Source of the DNA: an uncultured Collinsella sp.
GTDB taxonomy: Bacteria > Actinomycetota > Coriobacteriia > Coriobacteriales > Coriobacteriaceae
Length of the DNA stretch: 8,308 nucleotides
Assembly (NCBI GenBank): GCA_900555515.1
Contig: USLO01000072.1
Location: 1 to 8,308, forward strand
Reading direction: 5' to 3'
In this document: positions 1 to 6,067 of the stretch, piece by piece
Position numbering within the stretch: position 1 is the first letter of the stretch
Layout of the letters: every line of letters starts with the position of its first letter
Notes under the pieces: model-generated
Seen by the model: the letters and a program-made list of their open reading frames with translations, nothing else
Told to the model about the DNA's origin: nothing
Databases searched by the model: none
Translations under genes and position numbers: made by a program

Positions 1-972
1 TCCGCCTACAAGCAAGTACTTTCCATCGGCACCGCCGTGGTGCTGGGGTTTGCGCTGTTCACAGGGTCGCTCGACGGGGCGCCCAAGCTGTTGTCGCCGC
101 AAAGCGATGAGCAGGCAGCGGCTCTGGCCGAGAAGCAAGACGAGAGTCCCAGCCGCACCGACGACGAGGCGGACCTGGTTGCCCGACTCGAATCGGGAAC
201 AGCGAGCTCCTCGGACTCTCAAAATAGCCAAGACTCCGGCGATGGCTCCAATTCCGCCGCAATTGACACCGGTGACGACACTTCCACAGGCAGCGCCGCC
301 ACCCCCATCGACGAGGTCGAAAACCCCGACCTCAACCGCGCCCGCGGTGTTTATCTCAGCAGCATTCCCGACTACGCCGGCAACCCCTACGTTGCCCTTC
401 GCGCCGACAGCACGCACCCGCTCGGCACACCGTCATTCACGCTCGATGAATACGAGCGCGCCACCGAAGAGGGCTGCTTTAAGAAGTTCTCCAAGCTCGA
501 CAGCCTGGGCCGCACCCGCAAAGCACTCGCCTGCGTGGGCCCCGAATCACTCGGTCAAGGCGAGCGCGGCGATATCTCGCGTATCCATCCTGCCGGTTGG
601 CACCAGCAGCGCTACGACTTTATTCCGGGCCAGAGCCTCTACAACCGCTGCCACCTTATCGCCTGGTCGCTCTGCGGCGAAAACGCCAACCGCAAAAATC
701 TCCTCACCGGCACGCGCTATCTCAACGAAACGGGCATGCTGCCGTTTGAGGAGCAGATTCTCGGCTACATCCGCGACACGGGCAACCATGTGCTCTACCG
801 CGTCACGCCCATGTATAACGAAGAGGAACTTGTCTGCCGCGGCGCGCGCCTTGAGGCGCAATCGGTCGAGGACCACGGCAAGACCCTGTGCTTCCACGTG
901 TACTGCTATAACCTACAGCCGCACGTGCAGATCGACTACGCCACCGGCCGCAACCAGGCATCCGGAGACTAA
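1..972 (+). CDS. DNA/RNA non-specific endonuclease, secreted or membrane-anchored (5' end cut off by window edge)
   Basis: Reading frame 1 is open from the first base to TAA at 970-972, giving 323 residues; the true start lies to the left. In window numbering, residues 6-20 are hydrophobic (VLSIGTAVVLGFALF) and look like a signal peptide or membrane anchor. Residues about 32-105 are a low-complexity, acidic, Ser/Asp/Thr-rich stretch, probably an extended spacer through the cell wall. The catalytic part spans about 135-310 and resembles the EndA/DNA-entry nuclease group (beta-beta-alpha metal fold). It has N-R-C-H-L-I (His218 the likely general base), then NRKNLLTGTRYLN (Asn242 a likely metal ligand) and a downstream Glu250 in MLPFE. 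The fold and cleavage of DNA and RNA are known for the family; the active-site assignments are inferred. The gene could serve nutrient scavenging, DNA uptake or competition, and nothing nearby decides which. No neighbour is in the same operon within the window. Confidence 0.85.
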   Translation, partial: SAYKQVLSIGTAVVLGFALFTGSLDGAPKLLSPQSDEQAAALAEKQDESPSRTDDEADLVARLESGTASSSDSQNSQDSGDGSNSAAIDTGDDTSTGSAATPIDEVENPDLNRARGVYLSSIPDYAGNPYVALRADSTHPLGTPSFTLDEYERATEEGCFKKFSKLDSLGRTRKALACVGPESLGQGERGDISRIHPAGWHQQRYDFIPGQSLYNRCHLIAWSLCGENANRKNLLTGTRYLNETGMLPFEEQILGYIRDTGNHVLYRVTPMYNEEELVCRGARLEAQSVEDHGKTLCFHVYCYNLQPHVQIDYATGRNQASGD

Positions 973-995
973 TGCCGGCCGCGCTGCCCGTAACC

Positions 996-1032
996 AAAAA
1001 AATGATCCGTTTTCCTCCGTCCCAAAGGATCA
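996..1032 (-). terminator. Rho-independent terminator of the EF-G-like gene
   Basis: On the minus strand, TGATCC (1032-1027) pairs with GGATCA (1008-1003). Three further A-T pairs (1024-1026 with 1010-1012) form across a one-base bulge. Seven T residues follow directly (1002-996). The hairpin begins about 70 nt beyond the stop codon of the minus-strand gene ending at 1101. The stem is short, but the T tract is good. Confidence 0.6.
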
Positions 1033-1036
1033 AATA

Positions 1037-1067
1037 GGGCCGCCCCGGTTACCCAGGGTGGCCTTTT
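1037..1067 (+). terminator. Rho-independent terminator of the nuclease gene
   Basis: GGCCGCCC (1038-1045) pairs with GGGTGGCC (1056-1063), an 8-bp stem with one G-U pair and a 10-nt loop. TTTT follows at 1064-1067. It lies 65 nt past the nuclease stop codon. Read on the other strand, the same stem has only a poor T tract, so it mainly serves plus-strand transcription. Confidence 0.65.
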
Positions 1068-1100
1068 CGTCAGCACCTACATTGCAGACAAAATCGCACG

Positions 1101-3176
1101 CTACTTGGCGCGACCCTCCTCATAGCGCTCGACCAGCTTGGCCTGAACGTCATAAGGCACCTGCTCGTAGCCAGCGGGCTTCATGGTAAAGTCACCCGTG
1201 CCGCGCGTGATAGAGCGCAGACGCGTCGAGTAATCCGTCAGCTCGGCGAGAGGCGCCTGCGCGATAACCACGGTGTCACCGCGCTCATCGGTCTCCATGC
1301 CCGTCACGCGACCGCGCGAGGCCGAGATGTCGCCCATCACGGCGCCGGCGTAGCTCTCGGGGATAGTCACCGTGATTTCCTCGATGGGCTCCAGCACCAC
1401 CGGGTCGGCATCGGCGCATGCCTTGCGCAGGCCGATGCGAGCCGCCGCGCGGAACGCCATCTCGTTGGAGTCGACGCTGTGATACGAGCCGTCGTACACA
1501 GCCACGCGAATGCCCGTGAGCGGATAGCCGGCAATAATACCGTCCTTCATGGTCTCCTGGACGCCCTTGTCCACGGCGGGGATCAGCGAGCGCGGGATGC
1601 GGCCACCCACGACCTCGTCCACAAACTCATAGCCGTCGCTCGTGCCGTCGGGCCCAATAAGCGGCTCCACGCGCAGCCAGCAGTCGCCATACTGACCGGC
1701 GCCACCGGTCTGCTTCTTGTGGCGACCCTGGGCGCTCGCCGTGCGGCGGATGGTCTCGCGATACGGAATGCGGATCGGCACGCTCTTGGCGACGACCTTG
1801 GTGCGGTCCTCCAGACGGTTGAGCAGCACCGAAACCTGCGCCTCACCCACGGCGGAGATGATAGTCTGGCCCGTCTCCTCGTCACGATCGATGCTCATGG
1901 TCGGATCGGCCTTGCATGCCTTCTCGATAAACGTGTAGAGCTTCTCTTCGTCGCCGCGGTTCTCGGCCTCGATGGCAATGCGGTACTGCGAGTTGGGAAA
2001 CTTAAACGCCGCCGCCTCGACCTTACCGGTAATGGAGAGCGTGTCACCCGTCTCGGCAGCCAGCTTGGGCGCCACGATGATGTCGCCGGCATAGGCGTGA
2101 CCGACCTCAGTCATATCGCGGCCGCACATCACATACAGGTGAGCCAGACGGTCGCCCTTGCGCGTGCGCGCGTTGACCAGCTCAAGGCCCGGCTCAAGCG
2201 TACCCGTCAGCACCTTGATAAAGCTGATGCGACCCTGCTGCGGATCGGCCAGCGTCTTAAACACAAACGCCACCGGACGGTCGTCATCACTCGAGATCTT
2301 AAGCGAGTCGCCGTCGATGAGCGGCATCTCGCCGTAGTCGGTCGGCGCCGGGAAGTACGTTGCGATGTCGTCCATCAGCGAGTTGACGCCCTGCTCCTTA
2401 ATGCAATCGCCCGCAAAGACCGGCACAAAGATGCGCTCGGCGATCGCCTTCGACAGCAAGCCCTCAAGCTCCTCCTGCGTCAGCGTCTCCTCGCCTTCCA
2501 GGTACTTCATCATCAGCTCATCGTCGGCCTCGGCCACCAGCTCGCACAGATGGTCATGGGCCTCCTCGGCCTGGGCACGATACTCCTCGGGAATCTCCGA
2601 CTCAACGGCTTCGGTGCCGTTGCAATGGCGCGCCTTCATGCGCACCAGGTCGATGATGCCGTCAAAGTCCTCGCCCTCGCCCCAGGGAAGGGTCACGGCG
2701 CCCAGGCGCGTGCCAAAGCGCTCCTGCAGCAGGTCCATCGTGGTCGCAAAGCTGGCCTCGGAGCGCGACAGGCGGTTTACGAACACCGCACGCGCCAGGC
2801 GCAGGTCCTCGGCGGCATACCAGAGCTTAACCGTCGTAGGCTGTGGGCCGGCCTCGGCGTCGACCACAAACAGAGCCGTCTCGCAGACGCTCATCGCGGC
2901 AAAGGCGTCGCCGATAAAATCAGGGTAGCACGGGGCATCGAGCACATTGATGCGCGCGCCCTTCCAGTCGATCGGCGCAATGGTCGTCGAGATGGAAAAC
3001 GCACGCTTAACCTCTTCGGGGTCATAGTCGAGCGTAGGCTTGGTGCCGTCGTGGCCGCCCAGGCGGGCGGTCTTGCCGGAAAGGTGGAGCATGGCCTCGG
3101 CGAGTGAAGTCTTGCCCACCCCGCCTTGGCCTACGAGCACCACGTTCCTTACGTTACCGGTCTTGGGAGCACCCAT
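1101..3176 (-). CDS. EF-G-like translational GTPase (FusA2/EF-G2-type paralogue)
   Basis: 691 residues, about the length of elongation factor G, and collinear with it. The order is G domain (1-290), beta-barrel domain II (about 300-390), domain III (395-465), domain IV (466-590, with HKKQTGGAGQYG at 486-497 and DGSYHSVDSNEMAF) and domain V (595-680). The P-loop is GQGGVGKT (16-23). Other GTPase motifs are degenerate: the DTPGH box reads DAPCY (80-84), so the catalytic His is Tyr; NKxD reads NRLS (134-137); SA reads GD (256-257). This marks an accessory paralogue of the actinobacterial FusA2 type, not the main translocase, which normally sits in the str operon. Its role on the ribosome is unknown. 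I chose the ATG at 3176 because AAGGAGGT precedes it by 4 nt; the in-frame extension to a TTG at 3287 lacks EF-G similarity. It is monocistronic with its own promoter and terminator. A TetM-type protection protein is less likely. Confidence 0.88.
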   Translation of the reverse strand: MGAPKTGNVRNVVLVGQGGVGKTSLAEAMLHLSGKTARLGGHDGTKPTLDYDPEEVKRAFSISTTIAPIDWKGARINVLDAPCYPDFIGDAFAAMSVCETALFVVDAEAGPQPTTVKLWYAAEDLRLARAVFVNRLSRSEASFATTMDLLQERFGTRLGAVTLPWGEGEDFDGIIDLVRMKARHCNGTEAVESEIPEEYRAQAEEAHDHLCELVAEADDELMMKYLEGEETLTQEELEGLLSKAIAERIFVPVFAGDCIKEQGVNSLMDDIATYFPAPTDYGEMPLIDGDSLKISSDDDRPVAFVFKTLADPQQGRISFIKVLTGTLEPGLELVNARTRKGDRLAHLYVMCGRDMTEVGHAYAGDIIVAPKLAAETGDTLSITGKVEAAAFKFPNSQYRIAIEAENRGDEEKLYTFIEKACKADPTMSIDRDEETGQTIISAVGEAQVSVLLNRLEDRTKVVAKSVPIRIPYRETIRRTASAQGRHKKQTGGAGQYGDCWLRVEPLIGPDGTSDGYEFVDEVVGGRIPRSLIPAVDKGVQETMKDGIIAGYPLTGIRVAVYDGSYHSVDSNEMAFRAAARIGLRKACADADPVVLEPIEEITVTIPESYAGAVMGDISASRGRVTGMETDERGDTVVIAQAPLAELTDYSTRLRSITRGTGDFTMKPAGYEQVPYDVQAKLVERYEEGRAK

Positions 3177-3180
3177 GATG

Positions 3181-3188
3181 ACCTCCTT
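3181..3188 (-). promoter_or_regulatory. Strong ribosome binding site that fixes the EF-G-like start
   Basis: The minus strand reads AAGGAGGT followed by CATC and ATG, a near-perfect Shine-Dalgarno sequence at normal spacing. It decides the start at 3176 over the longer open frame beginning at 3287. Confidence 0.85.
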
Positions 3189-3350
3189 GCAGGGCCGCGC
3201 GCAATGCGCGACGCCAACGGGGAGAGTTCGCGGTCGGTGCCATCCCGGAAGCAGCATGGTCGGCAGCCGAGCCGACTCACCCTCCAAATGTCCTATGCCA
3301 CCACCCTACCCTCACGGGTGGCTGTCCATGCATACCTTTCGGCGCACGTA

Positions 3351-3379
3351 TGAATACAGGCGGCGAGAGGAAGAGACAA
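3351..3379 (-). promoter_or_regulatory. Candidate sigma-70-type promoter of the EF-G-like gene
   Basis: On the minus strand, TTGTCT (3379-3374), a 17-nt spacer and TATTCA (3356-3351). Four of six bases match consensus in each box (TTGaca, TAtaaT), and the spacing is ideal. The predicted transcript start is near 3344, leaving a long leader before the ATG at 3176. It is a pattern match only; a closer promoter cannot be excluded. Confidence 0.45.
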
Positions 3380-3415
3380 GCTTGTGAGGCGATTATTGAA
3401 CCCCGTCGATGCAAA

Positions 3416-3453
3416 CAAAAAGCCGCCACAGACCGTAAGACCTGCGGCGGCTT
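3416..3453 (-). terminator. Strong Rho-independent terminator of the amino-acid ABC operon
   Basis: AAGCCGCC (3453-3446 on the minus strand) pairs with GGCGGCTT (3427-3420). The stem continues inward through GCAG/CTGT and GTC/GGT, using G-U pairs, to a four-base loop, for about 15 pairs. The minus strand then runs into TTTTTG. It lies 34 nt after the ATPase stop codon. Confidence 0.88.
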
Positions 3454-3486
3454 CGCCTCAATTAATAGTTGAGTAAATACCTGAGC

Positions 3487-4251
3487 CTATCCCTCGATAC
3501 GGCTCAAGAACTCACGGGTGCGCTGCTCACTCGGATGGTCGATGACCTGCTCGGCAGGACCCTCCTCGACAATGCGGCCGCCATCCATAAAGACCACGCG
3601 GTCGGCAACATCGCGCGCAAACTGCATTGCGTGGGTCACAATCACCATCGTCATATTCTGCGCGGCAAGGTCTTTAATGACACGCAGCACCTCGGCCGTC
3701 AGCTCGGGATCGAGTGCCGAGGTCGGCTCGTCAAAGAACAGGATCTCCGGATCGAGCGCCAAGGCGCGGGCGATACTCACGCGCTGTTGCTGGCCACCCG
3801 AAAGCTCACATGGCACCTTGTTCTCGTTGCCCGTAAGCCCCATCTGCGCGATCAACTCGCCCGCACGAGCTTCCGCCTGCTCGCGCGGGCGCTTAAGCAC
3901 GCGGATCGGCGCGTCGATGATGTTTTTCATCACGGTATAGTGCGGGAACAGGTTGTAATTTTGGAACACCAGGCCGAATCGCGAGCGTGCCCGCTTGGGC
4001 ACATCGCCCTTCGCATAGACTGCGCCCGAGGCCGCATCCGTCGCGACGGCAAGGTCGCCAAACGAGAGCGAGCCTCCGTCGAGTGTCTCGAGCAGCGTGG
4101 CACAGCGCAGCAGCGTGGACTTGCCGCCACCCGAAGGCCCGATAATCGCCACGACCTCGCCACGCTTTACCTCGAGCGAGATATCCTTGAGCACCTCATT
4201 GCCGCCAAACGCCTTGCGCGCGCTTTCGATTTTCATCACTGAGTTAGTCAT
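3487..4251 (-). CDS. Polar amino-acid ABC transporter ATP-binding protein (GlnQ-like)
   Basis: 254 residues, normal for the family. It powers the import of an amino acid by hydrolysing ATP as a cytoplasmic dimer bound to the permease. All motifs are intact: Walker A GPSGGGKST (38-46), Q-loop Gln97 in VFQNYNLFPH, signature LSGGQQQR (150-157), Walker B ILFFDE (170-175), D-loop SALD and the switch His207 in VTHAMQ. The FPHYTVMKNI stretch is typical of the GlnQ/HisP/ArtP group. The start at 4251 (MTNSVMKIES) overlaps the permease end by 8 nt and has no good ribosome binding site, which suggests translational coupling. An ATG five codons later (4236) also lacks one. It is the last gene of the operon and is followed by a strong terminator. 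The exact substrate cannot be read from this subunit. Confidence 0.93.
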   Translation of the reverse strand: MTNSVMKIESARKAFGGNEVLKDISLEVKRGEVVAIIGPSGGGKSTLLRCATLLETLDGGSLSFGDLAVATDAASGAVYAKGDVPKRARSRFGLVFQNYNLFPHYTVMKNIIDAPIRVLKRPREQAEARAGELIAQMGLTGNENKVPCELSGGQQQRVSIARALALDPEILFFDEPTSALDPELTAEVLRVIKDLAAQNMTMVIVTHAMQFARDVADRVVFMDGGRIVEEGPAEQVIDHPSEQRTREFLSRIEG

Positions 4252-4897
4252 GATAGTAGTCCAGCTTCTTTTCGGCGGCGCCCAGCAGCATCTCGACCAC
4301 AAAGTTAAAGACCCAGTAAATCAGCGCCGCGATCGCAAACGGCACCATGCTCACCTGCGAGGCGACCAGCGCCTTGGCCGTCGAGAACATCTCGCCCACG
4401 CCGATGGCAAACGCCAGCGACGTATCCTTGACCAGCGTGATGATCTCGTTGCCCATCGCCGGCAAAATGCGCTTGGCAACCTGCGGCATCACGATATACA
4501 GAAACGTCTGCATGCGCGAATAGCCCAGTACCTCGGCTGCCTCGTATTGACCGCGCGGAATGGACTGCAGGCCCGAGCGATAGATCTCGGCAAAGTAACC
4601 GGCGTAGTTGATGATGAACGCTACGACGCACGCCGTCCACTTGGAATCGGGCGTGAGCGAAATGCCAAACACGTAGTACGGGGCAAAGTAGATGGCAAAC
4701 ATCTGCAGCATGAGCGGCGTGCCACGCATGACCGAGATATAGATGCGCGCAATCCAGCGGAGCGGCGCGATTTTGCTCATGCGCATAAACGCCACGGGGA
4801 TTCCCAGCGGAATCGACCCCAGCAGTGTCAGCACAAACAACTGCAAACTGACCAAGAATCCCTGGCCAAGCATCTGCATCATGACCTGAATAGACAT
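4244..4897 (-). CDS. Amino-acid ABC transporter permease (HisM/GlnP family)
   Basis: 217 residues, the usual size for one polar amino-acid permease subunit. Hydrophobic segments at about 12-36, 56-80, 88-104, 152-172 and 185-206 suggest the normal five-helix plan. The cytoplasmic EAA loop that docks on the ATPase is clear at about 119-139, with QYEAAEVLGYSRMQTF followed by MPQ. As only one permease gene is present, it probably acts as a homodimer. The ATG at 4897-4895 shares one base with the TAA of the preceding gene (TAATG), a hallmark of coupled translation. A TTG at 4912 is in frame but would add only five residues inside the upstream gene, so I did not use it. The C-terminal end overlaps the ATPase start. 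Confidence 0.92.
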   Translation of the reverse strand: MSIQVMMQMLGQGFLVSLQLFVLTLLGSIPLGIPVAFMRMSKIAPLRWIARIYISVMRGTPLMLQMFAIYFAPYYVFGISLTPDSKWTACVVAFIINYAGYFAEIYRSGLQSIPRGQYEAAEVLGYSRMQTFLYIVMPQVAKRILPAMGNEIITLVKDTSLAFAIGVGEMFSTAKALVASQVSMVPFAIAALIYWVFNFVVEMLLGAAEKKLDYYHD

Positions 4898-5757
4898 TAC
4901 TTGAGCACCCAATTATCGAAAGATAGACCATAGCTTGAATACTTGTCGCACAGGTCCTTAACCGTGCCGTCCTCGTAGAGTGCCTTGAGCGACTCGGTCA
5001 CGGCGTCGGCCGACTTGGTGTCGCCCTTCTTAAAGCCGACGGCGTAGTGCTCGCTGGACAGCGGCTCATCAAGCTGCGTATAAGCATCGGGCTTGGCGGC
5101 AAGCTGATACTGGGCAATCGAAAGGTCGCAAGCCACGGCATCGACCGCGCCGCTCTCGAGCTGCATAAACGCCGTGTTGTACTCACCGATGGTATCGAGC
5201 GTGGCAAACGTCGCCGCCAGATCCTTCTGGTCACCCTCAAGCACATCCTGCGCAGCGGAATCGGTCTGGGTAATCACGGTCTTGCCGGCAAGATCGTCCC
5301 AGCTCTTGATGCCTGCATCCTTCTTTACGACCAGCACCTGCTCGTTGAGCATGTACGGCTCGGAGAACGTGTAGTCGTCCTCGCGGCCCTCCATGGTAAA
5401 GCCGTTCCAGATGCAGTTGATGGCGCCCGAGTTAAGCAGCGTATCCTTGGCATCCCAGTCGATGGCCTCGTATTTGACCTCCCAGCCCTGCTTATCGGCA
5501 ACAGCCTTGGCCAGATCGAGATCAAAGCCGGTGTACTCGCCATCGTCGCCCACAAAGCCGTACGGAGGATAGGACTTATCAAAGCCCACCACGAGCTTCT
5601 TGGACTCTGCAGCGCCCTTCACATCCTTGGCCGCGGCAGAGCCAGCAGCGGAGCCCTTGCCGGCACCATCGCCGCAGCCGACAAGACCAAGGCCAAGCAC
5701 CATGGCAAACGAGCCGGCTAGACCAACAAACTGACGACGAGACATATCGGTGTTCAT
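4897..5757 (-). CDS. Amino-acid ABC transporter substrate-binding lipoprotein (SBP family 3)
   Basis: 286 residues. It captures a polar amino acid outside the membrane and delivers it to the permease. The N-terminus has a Tat-like motif SRRQFV (Arg7-Arg8), a hydrophobic stretch and the lipobox LVGC with Cys28 as the lipid-modified residue. An Ala/Gly/Ser/Lys linker follows to about residue 53. The family 3 domain starts at KLVVGFDKSYPPYGF and shows GEYTGFDLDLAKAV, NGFTMEGRE (Arg125 expected to bind the substrate carboxylate), FSEPY, and Asp211 near the hinge, where the amino group is usually held. The specificity could be cystine, glutamine, histidine, arginine or another; I cannot tell. The ATG at 5757 is chosen because AAGGGGG precedes it by 6 nt; a GTG seven codons earlier lacks a site. 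It is the first gene of the operon. Confidence 0.93.
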   Translation of the reverse strand: MNTDMSRRQFVGLAGSFAMVLGLGLVGCGDGAGKGSAAGSAAAKDVKGAAESKKLVVGFDKSYPPYGFVGDDGEYTGFDLDLAKAVADKQGWEVKYEAIDWDAKDTLLNSGAINCIWNGFTMEGREDDYTFSEPYMLNEQVLVVKKDAGIKSWDDLAGKTVITQTDSAAQDVLEGDQKDLAATFATLDTIGEYNTAFMQLESGAVDAVACDLSIAQYQLAAKPDAYTQLDEPLSSEHYAVGFKKGDTKSADAVTESLKALYEDGTVKDLCDKYSSYGLSFDNWVLK

Positions 5758-5763
5758 GGTATT

Positions 5764-5770
5764 CCCCCTT
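5764..5770 (-). promoter_or_regulatory. Ribosome binding site of the substrate-binding protein gene
   Basis: The minus strand reads AAGGGGG, six bases before the ATG at 5757. It selects this start over the upstream GTG at 5778 and is the only strong ribosome binding site in the operon. The two downstream genes rely on overlap. Confidence 0.7.
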
Positions 5771-5775
5771 GGTGG

Positions 5776-5795
5776 CACTTTAGTTAGGTAAAGTG
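5776..5795 (-). promoter_or_regulatory. 20-bp palindrome in the operon leader: candidate operator or leader hairpin
   Basis: CACTTTA (5776-5782) and TAAAGTG (5789-5795) are perfect 7-bp inverted repeats with a 6-nt spacer. It falls roughly at +12 to +32 from the predicted transcript start and ends 5 nt before the ribosome binding site. That position suits a repressor operator or a hairpin that affects initiation. No cognate regulator is in the window. Confidence 0.4.
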
Positions 5796-5813
5796 AGTCA
5801 TGTAACGTTCAGA

Positions 5814-5842
5814 ATCATACACTCTACCTTGATAAAGTACAA
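5814..5842 (-). promoter_or_regulatory. Sigma-70-type promoter of the amino-acid ABC operon
   Basis: On the minus strand, TTGTAC (5842-5837), exactly 17 nt, then TATGAT (5819-5814). The -10 box matches TATAAT at five positions and the -35 box matches TTGACA at four. The predicted transcript start is near 5807, giving a leader of about 50 nt before the ATG at 5757. Confidence 0.7.
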
Positions 5843-5848
5843 GGGAGG

Positions 5849-5999
5849 GTTTGCCCGGCGTGGGCGGGGAGCGGCGCGTAATTAAGTTTCCTGCTCTACA
5901 GTCCTACGCAAGACGGAAAGCACATTAAGTGCTTTCCTTTGCGTGCGGAACTCGCGATAAACTTAATTGCGCGCCGCTCCCCGCCCACGCCGGGCAAAC
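5849..5999. repeat. 151-bp imperfect palindrome with 41-nt inverted arms
   Basis: The left arm 5849-5889 begins GTTTGCCCGGCGTGGGCGGG. The right arm 5959-5999 ends with its reverse complement. The arms match at 40 of 41 positions; the exception is T5879 facing G5969. The 69-nt centre (5890-5958) contains a second, nearly concentric hairpin. The element lies wholly between two divergent genes and beyond the operon promoter. I found no direct repeat at its edges that would mark a target-site duplication, and no open reading frame inside. It could be a MITE or REP-like repeat, a structured RNA gene, or a DNA-structure element; the sequence alone does not decide. Confidence 0.9.
5906..5944. repeat. 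Central hairpin nested inside the 151-bp palindrome
   Basis: GGAAAGCAC (5915-5923) and GTGCTTTCC (5929-5937) form a perfect 9-bp stem with the loop ATTAA. ACGCAA (5906-5911) and TTGCGT (5939-5944) extend it across a small internal loop. Its axis lies within about 2 bp of the axis of the outer arms. Its downstream TTT is too short for a convincing terminator. Confidence 0.85.
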
Positions 6000-6061
6000 A
6001 TCGTTGGACTTATCACTGACATGAAATGGGCGCTTGCATATCGTCTGCTAACTTGGCACGG

Positions 6062-6067
6062 TACAAT
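6062..6067 (+). promoter_or_regulatory. Possible -10 box for the rRNA methyltransferase gene
   Basis: TACAAT matches the -10 consensus at five of six positions and would start transcription about 33 nt before the ATG at 6107. No good -35 lies 16-18 nt upstream (TATCGT at best); TTGCAT at 6034-6039 is 22 nt away. This is a weak call. Confidence 0.3.

Larger units (their letters stand above)
3177..3486 (-). other. Intergenic region: promoter and structured leader of the EF-G-like gene plus upstream operon terminator
   Basis: About 310 bases without a convincing gene. Reading on the minus strand, it holds the ABC operon terminator (3416-3453), a candidate promoter (3351-3379) and a leader of roughly 170 nt. 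The leader has three perfect short inverted repeats: CCACCC/GGGTGG (3301-3306 with 3316-3321), GTCGGC/GCCGAC (3259-3264 with 3271-3276) and CGCGC/GCGCG (3198-3202 with 3206-3210). The last sits about 10 nt upstream of the ribosome binding site. I do not recognise a known riboswitch class. Confidence 0.5.

Noticed and set aside
1479..3107. 542-codon open frame on the plus strand opposite the EF-G-like gene
   Set aside because: It mirrors the GC-rich codons of a clearly recognisable minus-strand gene. Its translation is rich in His, Arg, Leu and Ala without any domain, and it has no start context.
3277..3333. Short upstream reading frame of 18 codons with two adjacent Trp codons in the EF-G-like leader, as a possible attenuator
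   Set aside because: The AAAGG before its ATG is only about 1 nt away, no terminator/antiterminator pair follows, and a Trp link to this gene makes no sense. An alternative 5-codon frame (3312-3329) has better spacing but is too short to judge.
3469..5721. Plus-strand open frames of 224-278 codons across the ABC operon
   Set aside because: All lie antisense to well-supported transporter genes, show no recognisable motifs and overlap one another's boundaries. They are typical shadow frames in high-GC DNA.
5906..5944. Central hairpin as a Rho-independent terminator
   Set aside because: The T tract after the stem is TTT on one strand and absent on the other, and no gene ends nearby.
5849..5999. 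Integron attC site
   Set aside because: The ends read GTTTGCC...GGGCAAAC, opposite in orientation to the RYYYAAC...GTTRRRY layout of attC. The arms are far too perfect, and there is no cassette or integrase.
5849..5999. Insertion with target-site duplication
   Set aside because: The bases flanking the two arm ends (AGGGAGG on the left, ATCGTTG on the right) share no direct repeat, and no transposase is present. A very old insertion remains possible.
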